From Acinetobacter sp. ANC 3813 (lineage in GTDB: Bacteria > Pseudomonadota > Gammaproteobacteria > Pseudomonadales > Moraxellaceae), in contig NZ_NEGK01000005.1 of the NCBI RefSeq assembly GCF_002135435.1, forward strand, positions 186,001-250,000: DNA of 64,000 bases, written 5' to 3'. Below, in pieces: positions 47,720-56,192 of the stretch. Under the pieces are notes generated by a model, which made no database searches, had not been told where the DNA came from, and worked only from the letters and a program-made list of their open reading frames with translations. Position 1 is the first letter of the stretch. Each line of letters begins with the position of its first letter. Both the position numbers and the translations under genes were made by a program.

Positions 47720-49012
47720 ATGGCTTTTCAATCAAAAGAATGGGTCTATAACTTTCTAGGCTCTAGAGTAGTTGACCTAGCTGTACTAAAAGAAGCAACT
47801 GAAAATAATTTTTTATCAAAAGATTTTTATAACCACATTATTCAATCTTTACAAAGAAAAAAGCTACATCATCGCTTTATATCACTTCAGAATTTTAATG
47901 AATTTGCTAAAACATTTTCTAAAGCAAAGCCCTGCTGGTGTCTTTCAGGGAAAAAATATATTGACTGTCATTTTTTTAAATCGAATACAGCTAAAACTAG
48001 TGATAACGAATTAAATTCTCAACAAAAGAAAATATTTAATGAGGGACAATGTCTACATCGGCATATTGATAAATGCTCTTCTAGCACCAGCATACAATCA
48101 CATTCCATTTCCAAAAGAAAATCGCTAAGTTCTATAGCAAAAAATAATCATGTTTACGGATTAAAACTAGAATTTAGAGGCAAAATGTCTTTTAAAAAAA
48201 TGGGTCTCGGTCAAGCTTCAACTTTTGCAGGCTTCTGTGAAAAACATGACAATAAATTATTTGAATCATTTGAAAAGAATAATTTCCAAAAGTCACGTAA
48301 GCAGCTTTTTGATTTATGTTACAGGGCGCTCTGCATAGAGCATTATCACATGAAGAGTGTATTTAATTTTTTTCAATATATGAAGCAACATATAGATAAT
48401 CAGGAAGACTTTGATCAACAAATTGAAAGGCAAATTTCAATTAACTGCTTAATTAAGTTTTATAAAATTGGCATTAAAAACAGTAATAATCACAAATCAG
48501 AATTAGAGAAAAGTTTTTTAGAACCCAAACATGAAGATCATCTGACCCACTATATATTTGAATTACATAAAGGCTACCCTGCTTTTTTAGGTTGCACTTG
48601 CTTCAACATGGAATTTGATCTTTGTGGAAATAGATTACAAAATCTAGGAAACTTAAGTGATCTTCCACGAAATATCTTTATTAACTGTGTTAGTTTTGAT
48701 GGACAAGGTTTTTTTATTTTAAGCTGGTTTAATAAAAACAATGAATATGGTAATAAAATTTTAAATTCAATTTTAAAAAGCAAAAATTCTATTGAAGATA
48801 ATTTATTTTCATTATGTTTTTTATATGTTCAAAATACTTACGTTTCACCTAGCTGGTATGAGAATTTAACAGATTTTCAAAAGAGTGATTTAGAAAAAAT
48901 GCAAATGTTTTGGAATGACGATGATAAATTTTCAATACATTTAATTAAACCTAATCTAGATTCTATAAAAGTGAAAAATCACTATTTTTTAACTAGCACT
49001 ACATACAAGTAA
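47720..49012 (+). CDS. SEC-C motif protein with additional Cys/His cluster, AT-rich
   Basis: Unusual protein of 430 residues, rich in Asn, Lys, Phe and Ser, from a gene far more AT-rich than glyS on one side and the next lipoprotein gene on the other. A SEC-C-like zinc motif is visible: C72-x-C74-x8-C83-H84 within KPCWCLSGKKYIDCHF. A second cluster follows: C111, H113 and C119, then H128 in SIQSHSI, H144 in NNHVYG, and a phrase ASTFAGFCEKHDNKLFESFE with C173 and H176-D177. The latter could be a metal or nuclease-like centre. I recall an uncharacterised, patchily distributed family with this ASTF..FC..HD pattern, but no function is known to me. No ribosome binding site is obvious. It is a single gene, probably acquired. 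Confidence 0.7.
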   Translation: MAFQSKEWVYNFLGSRVVDLAVLKEATENNFLSKDFYNHIIQSLQRKKLHHRFISLQNFNEFAKTFSKAKPCWCLSGKKYIDCHFFKSNTAKTSDNELNSQQKKIFNEGQCLHRHIDKCSSSTSIQSHSISKRKSLSSIAKNNHVYGLKLEFRGKMSFKKMGLGQASTFAGFCEKHDNKLFESFEKNNFQKSRKQLFDLCYRALCIEHYHMKSVFNFFQYMKQHIDNQEDFDQQIERQISINCLIKFYKIGIKNSNNHKSELEKSFLEPKHEDHLTHYIFELHKGYPAFLGCTCFNMEFDLCGNRLQNLGNLSDLPRNIFINCVSFDGQGFFILSWFNKNNEYGNKILNSILKSKNSIEDNLFSLCFLYVQNTYVSPSWYENLTDFQKSDLEKMQMFWNDDDKFSIHLIKPNLDSIKVKNHYFLTSTTYK

Positions 49013-49077
49013 GCTATAGCCAATTTTCATTCAAATCCCTATACTCGAACCAACAACACTCAACAAGAAAGAATCGT

Positions 49078-49467
49078 ATGAAACTGAAAACGCTCATTTT
49101 GACTGGTCTTGCGGGTATCGCGCTTAGTGCATGTACAACAGCGCCAAAAATCCAAACTTTAGACTTAGGCGTACTGCAAGAAGCAGAAAACCTAGATGTT
49201 TATCCAAACACTACCAACAACAAAGCAAAATTGACCAAATTTGCAGACAAATGCCTGATCGAATTTACTGGCAACTTAGCAGAAGGCAAAGTGGTCGAAC
49301 AATGGTCATTTAAAGGCCTAACACTGATTAGCGGCGGTTCTGCAACATTTGCCAAAGACGGTACCAGCACAGCAAACAGCTTCGATTTGTATTCGCCAGA
49401 CGTACAAAAGAACTTCCTTGCACTGCGCCACAACTTCCATAAAGACGCTTTAGCACAATGTGACTAA
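49078..49467 (+). CDS. Small putative lipoprotein
   Basis: Lipoprotein of 129 residues with signal peptide and lipobox (GIALSAC, cysteine near residue 19), so probably membrane-anchored. The rest (about 20-129) is a compact domain with IEFTGNLAEGKVVEQWSFKG and a closing Asp/Cys. The family is not recognised. It is monocistronic, followed by a weak terminator-like repeat. Confidence 0.75.
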   Translation: MKLKTLILTGLAGIALSACTTAPKIQTLDLGVLQEAENLDVYPNTTNNKAKLTKFADKCLIEFTGNLAEGKVVEQWSFKGLTLISGGSATFAKDGTSTANSFDLYSPDVQKNFLALRHNFHKDALAQCD

Positions 49468-49480
49468 TCCAGTGATTATC

Positions 49481-49513
49481 AATCATCTGCCAAACACCTT
49501 TTGGCAGATGATT
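49481..49513 (+). terminator. Hairpin after the small lipoprotein gene
   Basis: Perfect 13-base inverted repeat aatcatctgccaa / ttggcagatgatt. The T-run is short, so efficiency is uncertain. Confidence 0.6.
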
Positions 49514-49759
49514 TCCACTCTAGCCACACCCTAAAAAACAAAAAGATTTAAAAAAATGTATAAAAACTGAATTTTCATATACTTACATTTATCACATATA
49601 TTAACCTGCATTCACAGAAATCGGCTGAACGTAATTTGCGTGTAATTCATTGTGCTGCTTTTATCACAAATCCGTTTTTTTCAAAAAAATACTTCTAAGA
49701 TGATTTCCTGTCTCATCCGCAAGGTGAATTTGATTCGCCAAACGAGGTATACACTTAGA

Positions 49760-50377
49760 ATGAATCTTTTTAAAACAACATTAATGACTGCAGCGCTTTG
49801 CGCAGCATCTCCCCTCGTGCTTGCAAACACAGCGCAAGCTGATGCAAAGGCTCAAGTCAATGTAAAAGCAAATGCAGATTCAGGCCTGCTCAACAGCTTA
49901 GGCCAAAATGTTAAAAGCGCAGTGCGTAAAACTGGCGATACTGTAAAAGATGCAGCCCATAAAACAGGGCAAGGCATTGAATCAGGCGTGGATAAAACCA
50001 AAACCTATACCCAAAACCAATGGCAAGAGAGCAAAGACTTCACTGCTGATAAAACCCAAGCAGCCAAAGACAAAAGCGCTGAACTGAAACATTCAGGCGC
50101 AGAGAAAACCGCACAGGCTAAACAGTCATTGCACGAAACATCAGATAAAACCAAAGTCTATTTCTCAAAAAAAGCGGATCAGTCTAAAAACTTTGCCGGT
50201 GAAAAAGCCGATCAAACCAAAGCTTTCACCCAAGATAAAATTGCAGGCCTAAAACAAACTGGATCAAATGCTTCCGCAAATACAGGGGTTAACGGCGCTG
50301 TGCAGGCAGATGTCAATACACCAGTTGGCAAAGCCAGTGTTTCATCTGAAACAGATGCCGCTATCGGTCTGAAATAA
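49760..50377 (+). CDS. LEA-like periplasmic repeat protein
   Basis: Secreted protein of 205 residues with a signal peptide ending ALA-like near residue 24 (PLVLANTAQA). The mature part is a run of Lys/Ala/Asp/Thr-rich 11-residue-type repeats, such as KTGDTVKDAAHK, ADKTQAAKDKSAEL and GEKADQTKAFTQDK. It resembles late-embryogenesis-abundant (LEA group 3) and YtxH/CsbD-like proteins. These are hydrophilic amphipathic helices linked with desiccation and stress tolerance. The start at 49760 is used because it gives a proper signal peptide. Confidence 0.75.
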   Translation: MNLFKTTLMTAALCAASPLVLANTAQADAKAQVNVKANADSGLLNSLGQNVKSAVRKTGDTVKDAAHKTGQGIESGVDKTKTYTQNQWQESKDFTADKTQAAKDKSAELKHSGAEKTAQAKQSLHETSDKTKVYFSKKADQSKNFAGEKADQTKAFTQDKIAGLKQTGSNASANTGVNGAVQADVNTPVGKASVSSETDAAIGLK

Positions 50378-50694
50378 TTCAGGCTTCGGCTTTCCAAAGC
50401 GCTCATCTTCTCCAGAGATAGCCCTTAAATGACCCACACGCTGGGTCTTTTTTTTGCACAGTATATTGCGCAGCATTAAAGCAATTGCATATATTCACTA
50501 GATGCATCTGCAGCATAGGCTTTGACACGGCGCAGCTGTTTGAAACAAATGTGCAGGCTTTATAGTGCAAGTAATGCAATGCTGTATGAGTTTCGCTGCC
50601 TTCCATGCAAGTTTGGCGGACCTGCATATAATGATAAATAATTGGGCAGTATCTCGCCTCTAACCACAATAAACTGCTAGGGGGTTTTCGCACC
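50378..50694. other. Spacer between the two LEA-like genes
   Basis: Holds the terminator at 50431-50455, followed by AT-rich DNA with no gene seen. The promoter of the second gene must lie near 50600-50680; GGGGG before its ATG may act in translation. Confidence 0.45.
50431..50455 (+). terminator. Terminator of first LEA-like gene
   Basis: Stem gacccac(a) / gctgggtc followed by eight Ts. Confidence 0.82.
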
Positions 50695-51240
50695 ATGGCA
50701 TTCAAAAAAACTGCGCTTTACGCATTGTGCAAAACAGCTGTCCTTTCAGCATTCATGTTCAGTCCTGCGCTCTATGCACAAGAAGCTACGAGCCAAGCTG
50801 CAGCAACTGAGCCAACCGATCAGCGGCCCGTTAAACCTTATGGCAAAAACCCGAATATTTTCCACGTCTGGGCCTATAAAACTCAGCAAGGCGTCATCAA
50901 TACTGCAGAAAAAGTGGGCGGAGCCGCAGAGCGCGGTATTGGCAAAGTGAAGCCTTCTGTCGATCAAGCATGGGACAACACCAAAGATGCCGCCAGCAGC
51001 ACTGTACAGAAGGTCGACGAAGGCGCGAAAAAAGCCGCGCAAAGTGTCAACGGTAAAATTCAGGACACTAAAGAAGTTTTAGGCGGCCATCCTAGCCAAT
51101 CTGCCCCGATTGAACAGCGTTCTTTAAGTGAATCATCTACAGCGCCAAGCAGTTATCAGAGTGTTCCTGTCACACCTGCTGTAACCCCAACGGCACCAAA
51201 CAGTTCGGGCACGACTGCCTATCCTGTGACGGACTTGTAA
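50695..51240 (+). CDS. Secreted LEA-like/helical protein
   Basis: Protein of 181 residues with a signal peptide (about 1-28, ending ALYAQ), then a short linker and a helical segment with VGGAAERGIGKVKPSVDQAW and KVDEGAKKAAQSVNGKIQDT, a weaker version of the repeat in the gene upstream. A Ser/Pro/Thr-rich tail follows (about 130-181). Its family is not recognised. It shares its direction and style with the preceding LEA-like gene and may have arisen by duplication, which is inferred. Confidence 0.65.
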   Translation: MAFKKTALYALCKTAVLSAFMFSPALYAQEATSQAAATEPTDQRPVKPYGKNPNIFHVWAYKTQQGVINTAEKVGGAAERGIGKVKPSVDQAWDNTKDAASSTVQKVDEGAKKAAQSVNGKIQDTKEVLGGHPSQSAPIEQRSLSESSTAPSSYQSVPVTPAVTPTAPNSSGTTAYPVTDL

Positions 51241-51279
51241 AGCCAAATTTGCAATATAGAAGACCAATAAGCAGCAACT

Positions 51280-51307
51280 AAAAAAGCCCATCAAAGGATG
51301 GGCTTTT
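51280..51307. terminator. Bidirectional terminator
   Basis: A-run, stem aagcccatc / gatgggctt, T-run; between the secreted protein gene and the convergent dehydrogenase gene. Confidence 0.88.
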
Positions 51308-51433
51308 ATGGAAAAAATCGCCAAACTGCGGTCTTTAAGTTTTCCACATTGCTTTAAAAGTTATCCACAGCTGGTTAATTTATCAGCAAAAATATCACTT
51401 TTCGTGCTTAATATAAGACTTTCGCCCTCGAGC

Positions 51434-52387
51434 TTAATTCACTTTACGGACAGGAAAACCGGCTTTAAAGGCATCGGTATTTTCAATCATCTGCTGCACA
51501 ATACGCTGCCGTGCATCGACACTGCCCCATGCACTGTGCGGGGTAATTATTAAATTAGGAATACTGCTGTCCAGCAGCACATTGCCTTCTGCCGGCGGCT
51601 CTACCGTTAAAACATCGGTTGCAGCGCCAGCAATTTGCCCTGCACGCAGCGCATCTGCCAGCGCCTGTTCATTCACCACACCGCCGCGCGCGCAGTTAAT
51701 CACAAAAGCGCTAGGTTTCATTTTCGAAAATGCTTCGGCATCTAACAGATCACGCGTGTCCTCAGTTAAAGGGCAATGCAGGCTTAAAAAATCTACTTGC
51801 GGCAGAAGCTCTGCAAAAGGCACGCGTTCTGCAGCCGCAGGACGCTTCGGCAAAGCCGCAATCATAATGTGCATGCCAAAAGCCTGCGCCAAATGCGCGA
51901 CCGCCTTGCCCAGCTCACCATAGCCGACAATACCCAAAGTTTTGCCTGCAAGTTCAATAATCGGATAATCCAGCAGGCAAAATTGATTGGCTTGATTCCA
52001 TTCGCCTTGCTGCACCGCACGGTCATATTGGCGGAATGACGTGGCTAAATTCAGCATCAGCATCAAGGTATGCTGCGCGACGGCAGACGTGCCGTAGCCT
52101 TGGCAATTGCACACAGTAATGCCCTGCTGCGCGGCTTGCGCCAGATCAACATTGTTGGTGCCTGTGGCGGAAATTAAGATCAGTTTCAGCTGCGGGCACT
52201 GCTGCATCACTTCTGCAGAAATCAGCACTTTATTGGTGATAATGACATCCGCCTGCTGCACACGCTCCAGCACCTGCTCTGGCGCAGTGGCCGCATGTAA
52301 AGTCAGCTCATCAAAAACAGCATGCAGGCCGCTGAAATCTAAATCGTTTTTATCCAATGACTGAAAATCTAAATATACGGCTTTCAT
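51434..52387 (-). CDS. D-2-hydroxyacid dehydrogenase
   Basis: NAD-dependent oxidoreductase of 317 residues, cytoplasmic. The Rossmann motif GIVGYGELGKAV is near the middle, and the catalytic residues lie in INCARGGVVNEQALADAL (Arg), the following Glu region and TPHSAWGS (His). It resembles glycerate/hydroxypyruvate reductase. The start at 52387 is chosen because AGAGG lies upstream and it begins MKAVYLDFQ; the longer frame would add 14 unsupported residues. Substrate: 2-hydroxyacid, most likely glycerate/hydroxypyruvate. It is single. Confidence 0.88.
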   Translation of the reverse strand: MKAVYLDFQSLDKNDLDFSGLHAVFDELTLHAATAPEQVLERVQQADVIITNKVLISAEVMQQCPQLKLILISATGTNNVDLAQAAQQGITVCNCQGYGTSAVAQHTLMLMLNLATSFRQYDRAVQQGEWNQANQFCLLDYPIIELAGKTLGIVGYGELGKAVAHLAQAFGMHIMIAALPKRPAAAERVPFAELLPQVDFLSLHCPLTEDTRDLLDAEAFSKMKPSAFVINCARGGVVNEQALADALRAGQIAGAATDVLTVEPPAEGNVLLDSSIPNLIITPHSAWGSVDARQRIVQQMIENTDAFKAGFPVRKVN

Positions 52388-52498
52388 CTGCAACCTCTGA
52401 TTTAATTCATTGCCGCGTTCACGGCGCATAAGGCATTAAAACCAAGTAATGCCTGCTTTACAAGCCGTATTCCATCCTCTTAGAAAACTGCATGCAAG

Positions 52499-52526
52499 AA
52501 AAAACCCGCATCAATGCAGGTTTTTA
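52499..52526 (-). terminator. Terminator of the small membrane protein gene
   Basis: A-run, stem aacccgcat / tgcaggtt around loop caa, then Ts; located beyond the stop of the minus-strand gene at 52581-52790. Confidence 0.75.
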
Positions 52527-52580
52527 GATCTGTAAAATAAACGGCTGCGCACCTTTATGCATTCAGCCATACTGCTTTGC

Positions 52581-52790
52581 TCAGCGCCGATCAATGTCAC
52601 TGCGCAGCGCGCTGCGGATTTGCATTGCCACATACACCGCCAATGCGCCCACCACAATCAGTCCCAAACTGAGTACGGCAGTATCGGCGCTTAGGCCCTG
52701 AGCCGCTGCCGCTCCCGAAAATAATGCTGTCACGATAAAACAAATTACAGCAGGCATCTGTTGAGATTGCATACTGGTAACCCCGCTCAT
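52581..52790 (-). CDS. Small putative membrane protein
   Basis: Protein of about 69 residues if it starts at 52790; an upstream GTG or a later ATG at 52772 is possible. It has two hydrophobic stretches (AVICFIVTALFSGAAAAQG and LSLGLIVVGALAVYVAMQI), the first either a signal peptide or anchor, and a charged end. Family not recognised. It lies downstream of the uncharacterised hydrolase-like gene, on the same strand. Confidence 0.5.
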   Translation of the reverse strand: MSGVTSMQSQQMPAVICFIVTALFSGAAAAQGLSADTAVLSLGLIVVGALAVYVAMQIRSALRSDIDRR

Positions 52791-52904
52791 ACTGATCTTC
52801 AGTTTAAAAATCCATTTAATGAACACGATGAAACTTTGTTCAATTTCGATCTTAATCCGAATCCAGAAAAAAGCAAGCCGCGACTTTAGCAGGGTATTTT
52901 CAGC

Positions 52905-54176
52905 TTAAGATTTTTCCAGCTGCGGGACAAATTTACTGCTGTCATCCAAGCTGTCAGCAAAATGCGCGGCGCCCAGCTCATCTGTGCTTAGGTTCAGGTC
53001 TTTGTAGCTGATCAGGTAATAATCTGCATACTTTTTCATGATCAGCGGATGCATGCCCAGAGGCAGCTCATCCTGCAGCAGCACCAGTTTTTTCATTTGG
53101 CGGTCATTCATCACCACCATATAGGCCTGATCATTCCAGCTGATCTGCACCAGCCCATTGCCTTTGGCATAGATGGGGATCAGGAATTTATGATTCAGCG
53201 CAATTGCGCCTGCGGCATAGCTCTCGATTTTCTGGCTAATGACATTAAATACCAAGCCATGATCATAACGGTCCTGCAGCAGGCTGCGTTTTTCCTGCGG
53301 CATATTCACTTGTATGCCCAGTTTGGCTAAATCCTGCTGATCGACCTGCTTATTGCTGAACAATTCGCGCAGCAGCGCCTGCTTTTGTTTGGCATCAAAA
53401 AATTGATCATCCAGCGCCAGCGCATTGGTTTTTAAAATTTGCCCCAGCGCCATGCGGTGGCGCGGCAGCAAGTTTTCAATCACCTTGCGGTAGTAAAACT
53501 TGCTGTTCTTTTTGACGCGGCGCATTTTTTGATAGAAATAGCTGGCGTCAAAGGGATGGCGCAAAAAGTCATGCACCAGTTCTGAACTGGCCAGAACCGC
53601 AATAGCGTCATGATCGGTATACGGCAGATGCAGCAAATGCGCCTGCGGCAGCAGCGGTTTTAAGTGCTCGATATGCACACGGTCTGCCGCATAGTACGGA
53701 TCGAAAACCAATATATATTCGCGCGCTGCAGATACGTCTTCTGCGCGGACAAACATCTCGCCATTCAACTCAGGCTGATAGAACATGTTGTAGCGGGTAT
53801 CTTCCACATCCTCTGGATTGATGGAATACTGCGGCACCATGGCCACAACACGCTGCACATCAAGAAGATTCGAATACTTAATGGCTGCATAGCCGCCCAT
53901 GGAGCCGCCATAGGCAATCCGCTTTTTAAAAGGCGCAATCAGCGTTTGAATGCTGTCCATCATGGCCAAAATAGAGCTTTGCGGGAACCATGATTTATGT
54001 TTAGGCATAATGCCAATCACATTAAATTCATATTTGTGCAGTGACTTTTCTGCATTGACACTCAGGCCTTTGGCCCGGGTGATTAAATCGCCAAAGGAAA
54101 AAATCAGCTCTTCAGACGAACCTTTCAGAAAGATTACTCGAATTTGTTCATCTTCAAAAATAATCTGTTTATCCAT
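52905..54176 (-). CDS. Uncharacterised alpha/beta-hydrolase-like protein
   Basis: Protein of 423 residues from the ATG at 54176 (a TTG ten codons earlier is possible). The first half is hydrolase-like: IAYGGSMGGYAAIKYSNLLD holds a nucleophile-elbow GGSMGG; YILVFDPYYAADRVHIEHLK and LHLPYTDHDAIAVL give a likely acidic residue and His. The second half (about 230-423) is a separate domain of unknown type with RVKKNSKFYYRKVIENLL and long beta segments. No signal peptide or membrane helix is obvious. I do not know a named family; polysaccharide or capsule-related hydrolase-like proteins are the closest resemblance. Confidence 0.6.
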   Translation of the reverse strand: MDKQIIFEDEQIRVIFLKGSSEELIFSFGDLITRAKGLSVNAEKSLHKYEFNVIGIMPKHKSWFPQSSILAMMDSIQTLIAPFKKRIAYGGSMGGYAAIKYSNLLDVQRVVAMVPQYSINPEDVEDTRYNMFYQPELNGEMFVRAEDVSAAREYILVFDPYYAADRVHIEHLKPLLPQAHLLHLPYTDHDAIAVLASSELVHDFLRHPFDASYFYQKMRRVKKNSKFYYRKVIENLLPRHRMALGQILKTNALALDDQFFDAKQKQALLRELFSNKQVDQQDLAKLGIQVNMPQEKRSLLQDRYDHGLVFNVISQKIESYAAGAIALNHKFLIPIYAKGNGLVQISWNDQAYMVVMNDRQMKKLVLLQDELPLGMHPLIMKKYADYYLISYKDLNLSTDELGAAHFADSLDDSSKFVPQLEKS

Positions 54177-54287
54177 GCTTACACCGTTTTTTAAGTCCTT
54201 TGGCAAACGTCATCTCGTCTTCTTCATTCAGTCAAATTTGCAGTTCTGCAGAATATGCTATTTTATAATGGAGTCAGGGATTAAAAA

Positions 54288-55073
54288 TTGCAGAATATGA
54301 CACAATCATTACATCCTGCCGCAGAAAAAGGCTTTGGCAGCGCCGCAGCACTGTATCAGCAAGTGCGTCCAGATTATCCTGCTGAAATCAGCACTTGGCT
54401 GGAAAAACAGCTGCAGCTCAGCGCACAAGATACCCTGCTGGATTTGGGCGCAGGGACTGGCAAATTCCTACCTTACCTCAAATCCATCAGCGCTCATATT
54501 ACAGCGGTAGACCCTGTGCCAGCCATGCTGCAAGAGCTGCGCCAAGCGCATCCAGACGTACAGACCATTCAAGCGTTCAGCCATGCCATTCCTCTGCCGG
54601 AGCAGTCGGTGCGCGCTGTATTTTGCGCGCAATCCTTTCATTGGTTTGCCGCACATGAAACATTGGCCGAAATTGCCCGTGTGCTGCAGCCCAATGGCGA
54701 TTTGGTGCTGATTTGGAACCAGCGAGATATTAACACGGATTGGGTTAAAGCCTTAGCGGATATTCTGTTACCGCTGGAGGGTGATACGCCGCGCTATCAC
54801 AGTGGGCTATGGCGCAAAGCCTTTGAACAGCAGCCGTAGTTTCAGCTCGCACAGGAAACCGAATTCCGCCAGCTGCATCATGGCACGGTTGAGCAAGTGG
54901 TGTCTAAACGGCTGCTTTCCACCAGTTTTATTGCCGCGATGCCCGAAGCTGAACAGCTGGCGCTCAAGCTGAAATTTGAACAGACGGTATTTGCAATCAC
55001 GGGCAAAGAAGCGCAGGATGAAATTGATTTCCCATATACCACTCATGTGTATGTTTTTAAAAAAACCGCTTAA
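54288..55073 (+). pseudogene. SAM-dependent methyltransferase gene with in-frame TAG
   Basis: Class I methyltransferase of the Methyltransf_11 type, about 261 residues if read through. The cofactor motif LLDLGAGTGKFLP is visible near residue 50, and AVFCAQSFHWFAAHETLAEI after it. The frame is stopped by TAG at 54837-54839 after FEQQP, but the same frame continues with QLAQETEFRQLHHGTV and ends KKTA at the TAA 55071-55073. The tail is plausible protein, so the stop is likely a recent mutation, read-through codon or sequence error. The start is TTG at 54288 with AGGGA upstream or ATG at 54297. Confidence 0.75.
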
Positions 55074-55086
55074 AGATAGGTGTCAT

Positions 55087-55650
55087 ATGCAACGTGCAAT
55101 CAAACTGATCAGCCTGCCGCTTGTGGTCTGCACAGCGTTGGCGTTTACAGGCTGTGACCGCAGTAAAGAAGCGCAAAAACCGTCAGCGGATGTCTCTCAG
55201 GATGATCAGATCATGCGCGAGCTGGCATCTGAGCCAGTCAAGCCATTTGCTAAGACAGCCAATGATGTACAGGATATTCAAGCATTGACTGACTTTGATA
55301 CACGGTTCACCGCAGTCAGCGATGAAATGGAAGATGAACTCATGCGTATGAAGGACGATGGTTCTTTAACGCCTGAGTTCGCCTTAAGCCGCAAGCAGGA
55401 CAATATCAATTCTGCGCTGACCATGCTGAAAGCGCTCGACTTAAAGACTGAGCAAGGGCGATATATACAGGGCCTGATGTATCAATACTGGGATAATCAA
55501 GGCAAATTGCTGCAGCAGGCCAACCAGCAAAAAGATCAGAACGTCAGTGAAAATGTTAAAGGCCTCGGCCAATTCATTCACGCACAGGAACAGCTGGAGC
55601 ATTGGCAGCAGCAATATCCCTCCATTGCATCGCCTGCAGAAAAACTATAG
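55087..55650 (+). CDS. Putative lipoprotein
   Basis: Protein of 187 residues with signal peptide and lipobox (LAFTGC, cysteine near residue 22). The mature part is acidic and helical, with a likely coiled-coil character (KDDGSLTPEFALSRKQDNIN and LLQQANQQKDQNVSENVKG). The family is not recognised. The start at 55087 has AGGTG nearby and is the one that gives the lipoprotein signal. It lies 13 bases after the broken methyltransferase gene and may be co-transcribed with it. Confidence 0.75.
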   Translation: MQRAIKLISLPLVVCTALAFTGCDRSKEAQKPSADVSQDDQIMRELASEPVKPFAKTANDVQDIQALTDFDTRFTAVSDEMEDELMRMKDDGSLTPEFALSRKQDNINSALTMLKALDLKTEQGRYIQGLMYQYWDNQGKLLQQANQQKDQNVSENVKGLGQFIHAQEQLEHWQQQYPSIASPAEKL

Positions 55651-55662
55651 ATCTTCCCAAAT

Positions 55663-55690
55663 AAAAAAGGGTTCAAATGAACCCTTTTTT
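55663..55690. terminator. Bidirectional terminator
   Basis: A-run, stem aagggttc / gaaccctt with loop aaat, T-run, between convergent genes. Confidence 0.9.
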
Positions 55691-55701
55691 TACAGCAGCG
55701 T

Positions 55702-56118
55702 TTATGGTGCAGGCCGTTCCGCATAATGCGGCAGCTGGTCACAGATGTCATCCCATTCGGCTTTAAAACCAGCAAAAATATGCATGGTCGGCTTTTGCGC
55801 CAAAGGCGTATCCAAAGTGCCAATCCGCAAGCGGTAGAAATCCGGTGTTTCAGCTTTAATACTGATAATCGGTGAGCCGCAATTGCTGCAAAAACAGCGC
55901 TGGGTGGTTTCGGTCGACTGAAATTTTTTCAGCAGCGCCTCGCCCTGCACTATTTTAAAATCCAACTTGCGCACGGGCGCATTCACCGCATAAGCTGCAC
56001 CATTGGCCTTTCGGCAGCGCTGGCAATGGCACTGAATGATTTCACCAATTTCACCATGAATTTCATACTGAATGCCGCCGCATAAGCAGCTGCCGCTATG
56101 CATTTTTTTCTCTGTCAT
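55702..56118 (-). CDS. GFA (glutathione-dependent formaldehyde-activating) family protein
   Basis: Small zinc protein of 138 residues. Cysteine pairs typical of the GFA/CENP-V fold are visible: CLCGGIQYEI, CHCQRCRKANG and CFCSNCGSPI. The start at 56118 is used because AGGA lies eight bases before its ATG. The family includes formaldehyde-activating enzymes, though most members have unknown substrates. Single gene. Confidence 0.87.
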   Translation of the reverse strand: MTEKKMHSGSCLCGGIQYEIHGEIGEIIQCHCQRCRKANGAAYAVNAPVRKLDFKIVQGEALLKKFQSTETTQRCFCSNCGSPIISIKAETPDFYRLRIGTLDTPLAQKPTMHIFAGFKAEWDDICDQLPHYAERPAP

Positions 56119-56192
56119 CTGCCGCATCCTGTCAGTTCTAGACAAATTAACTTAACACAGCACCGTCAGCGGAAGAAATCCAAAACTGCTGC

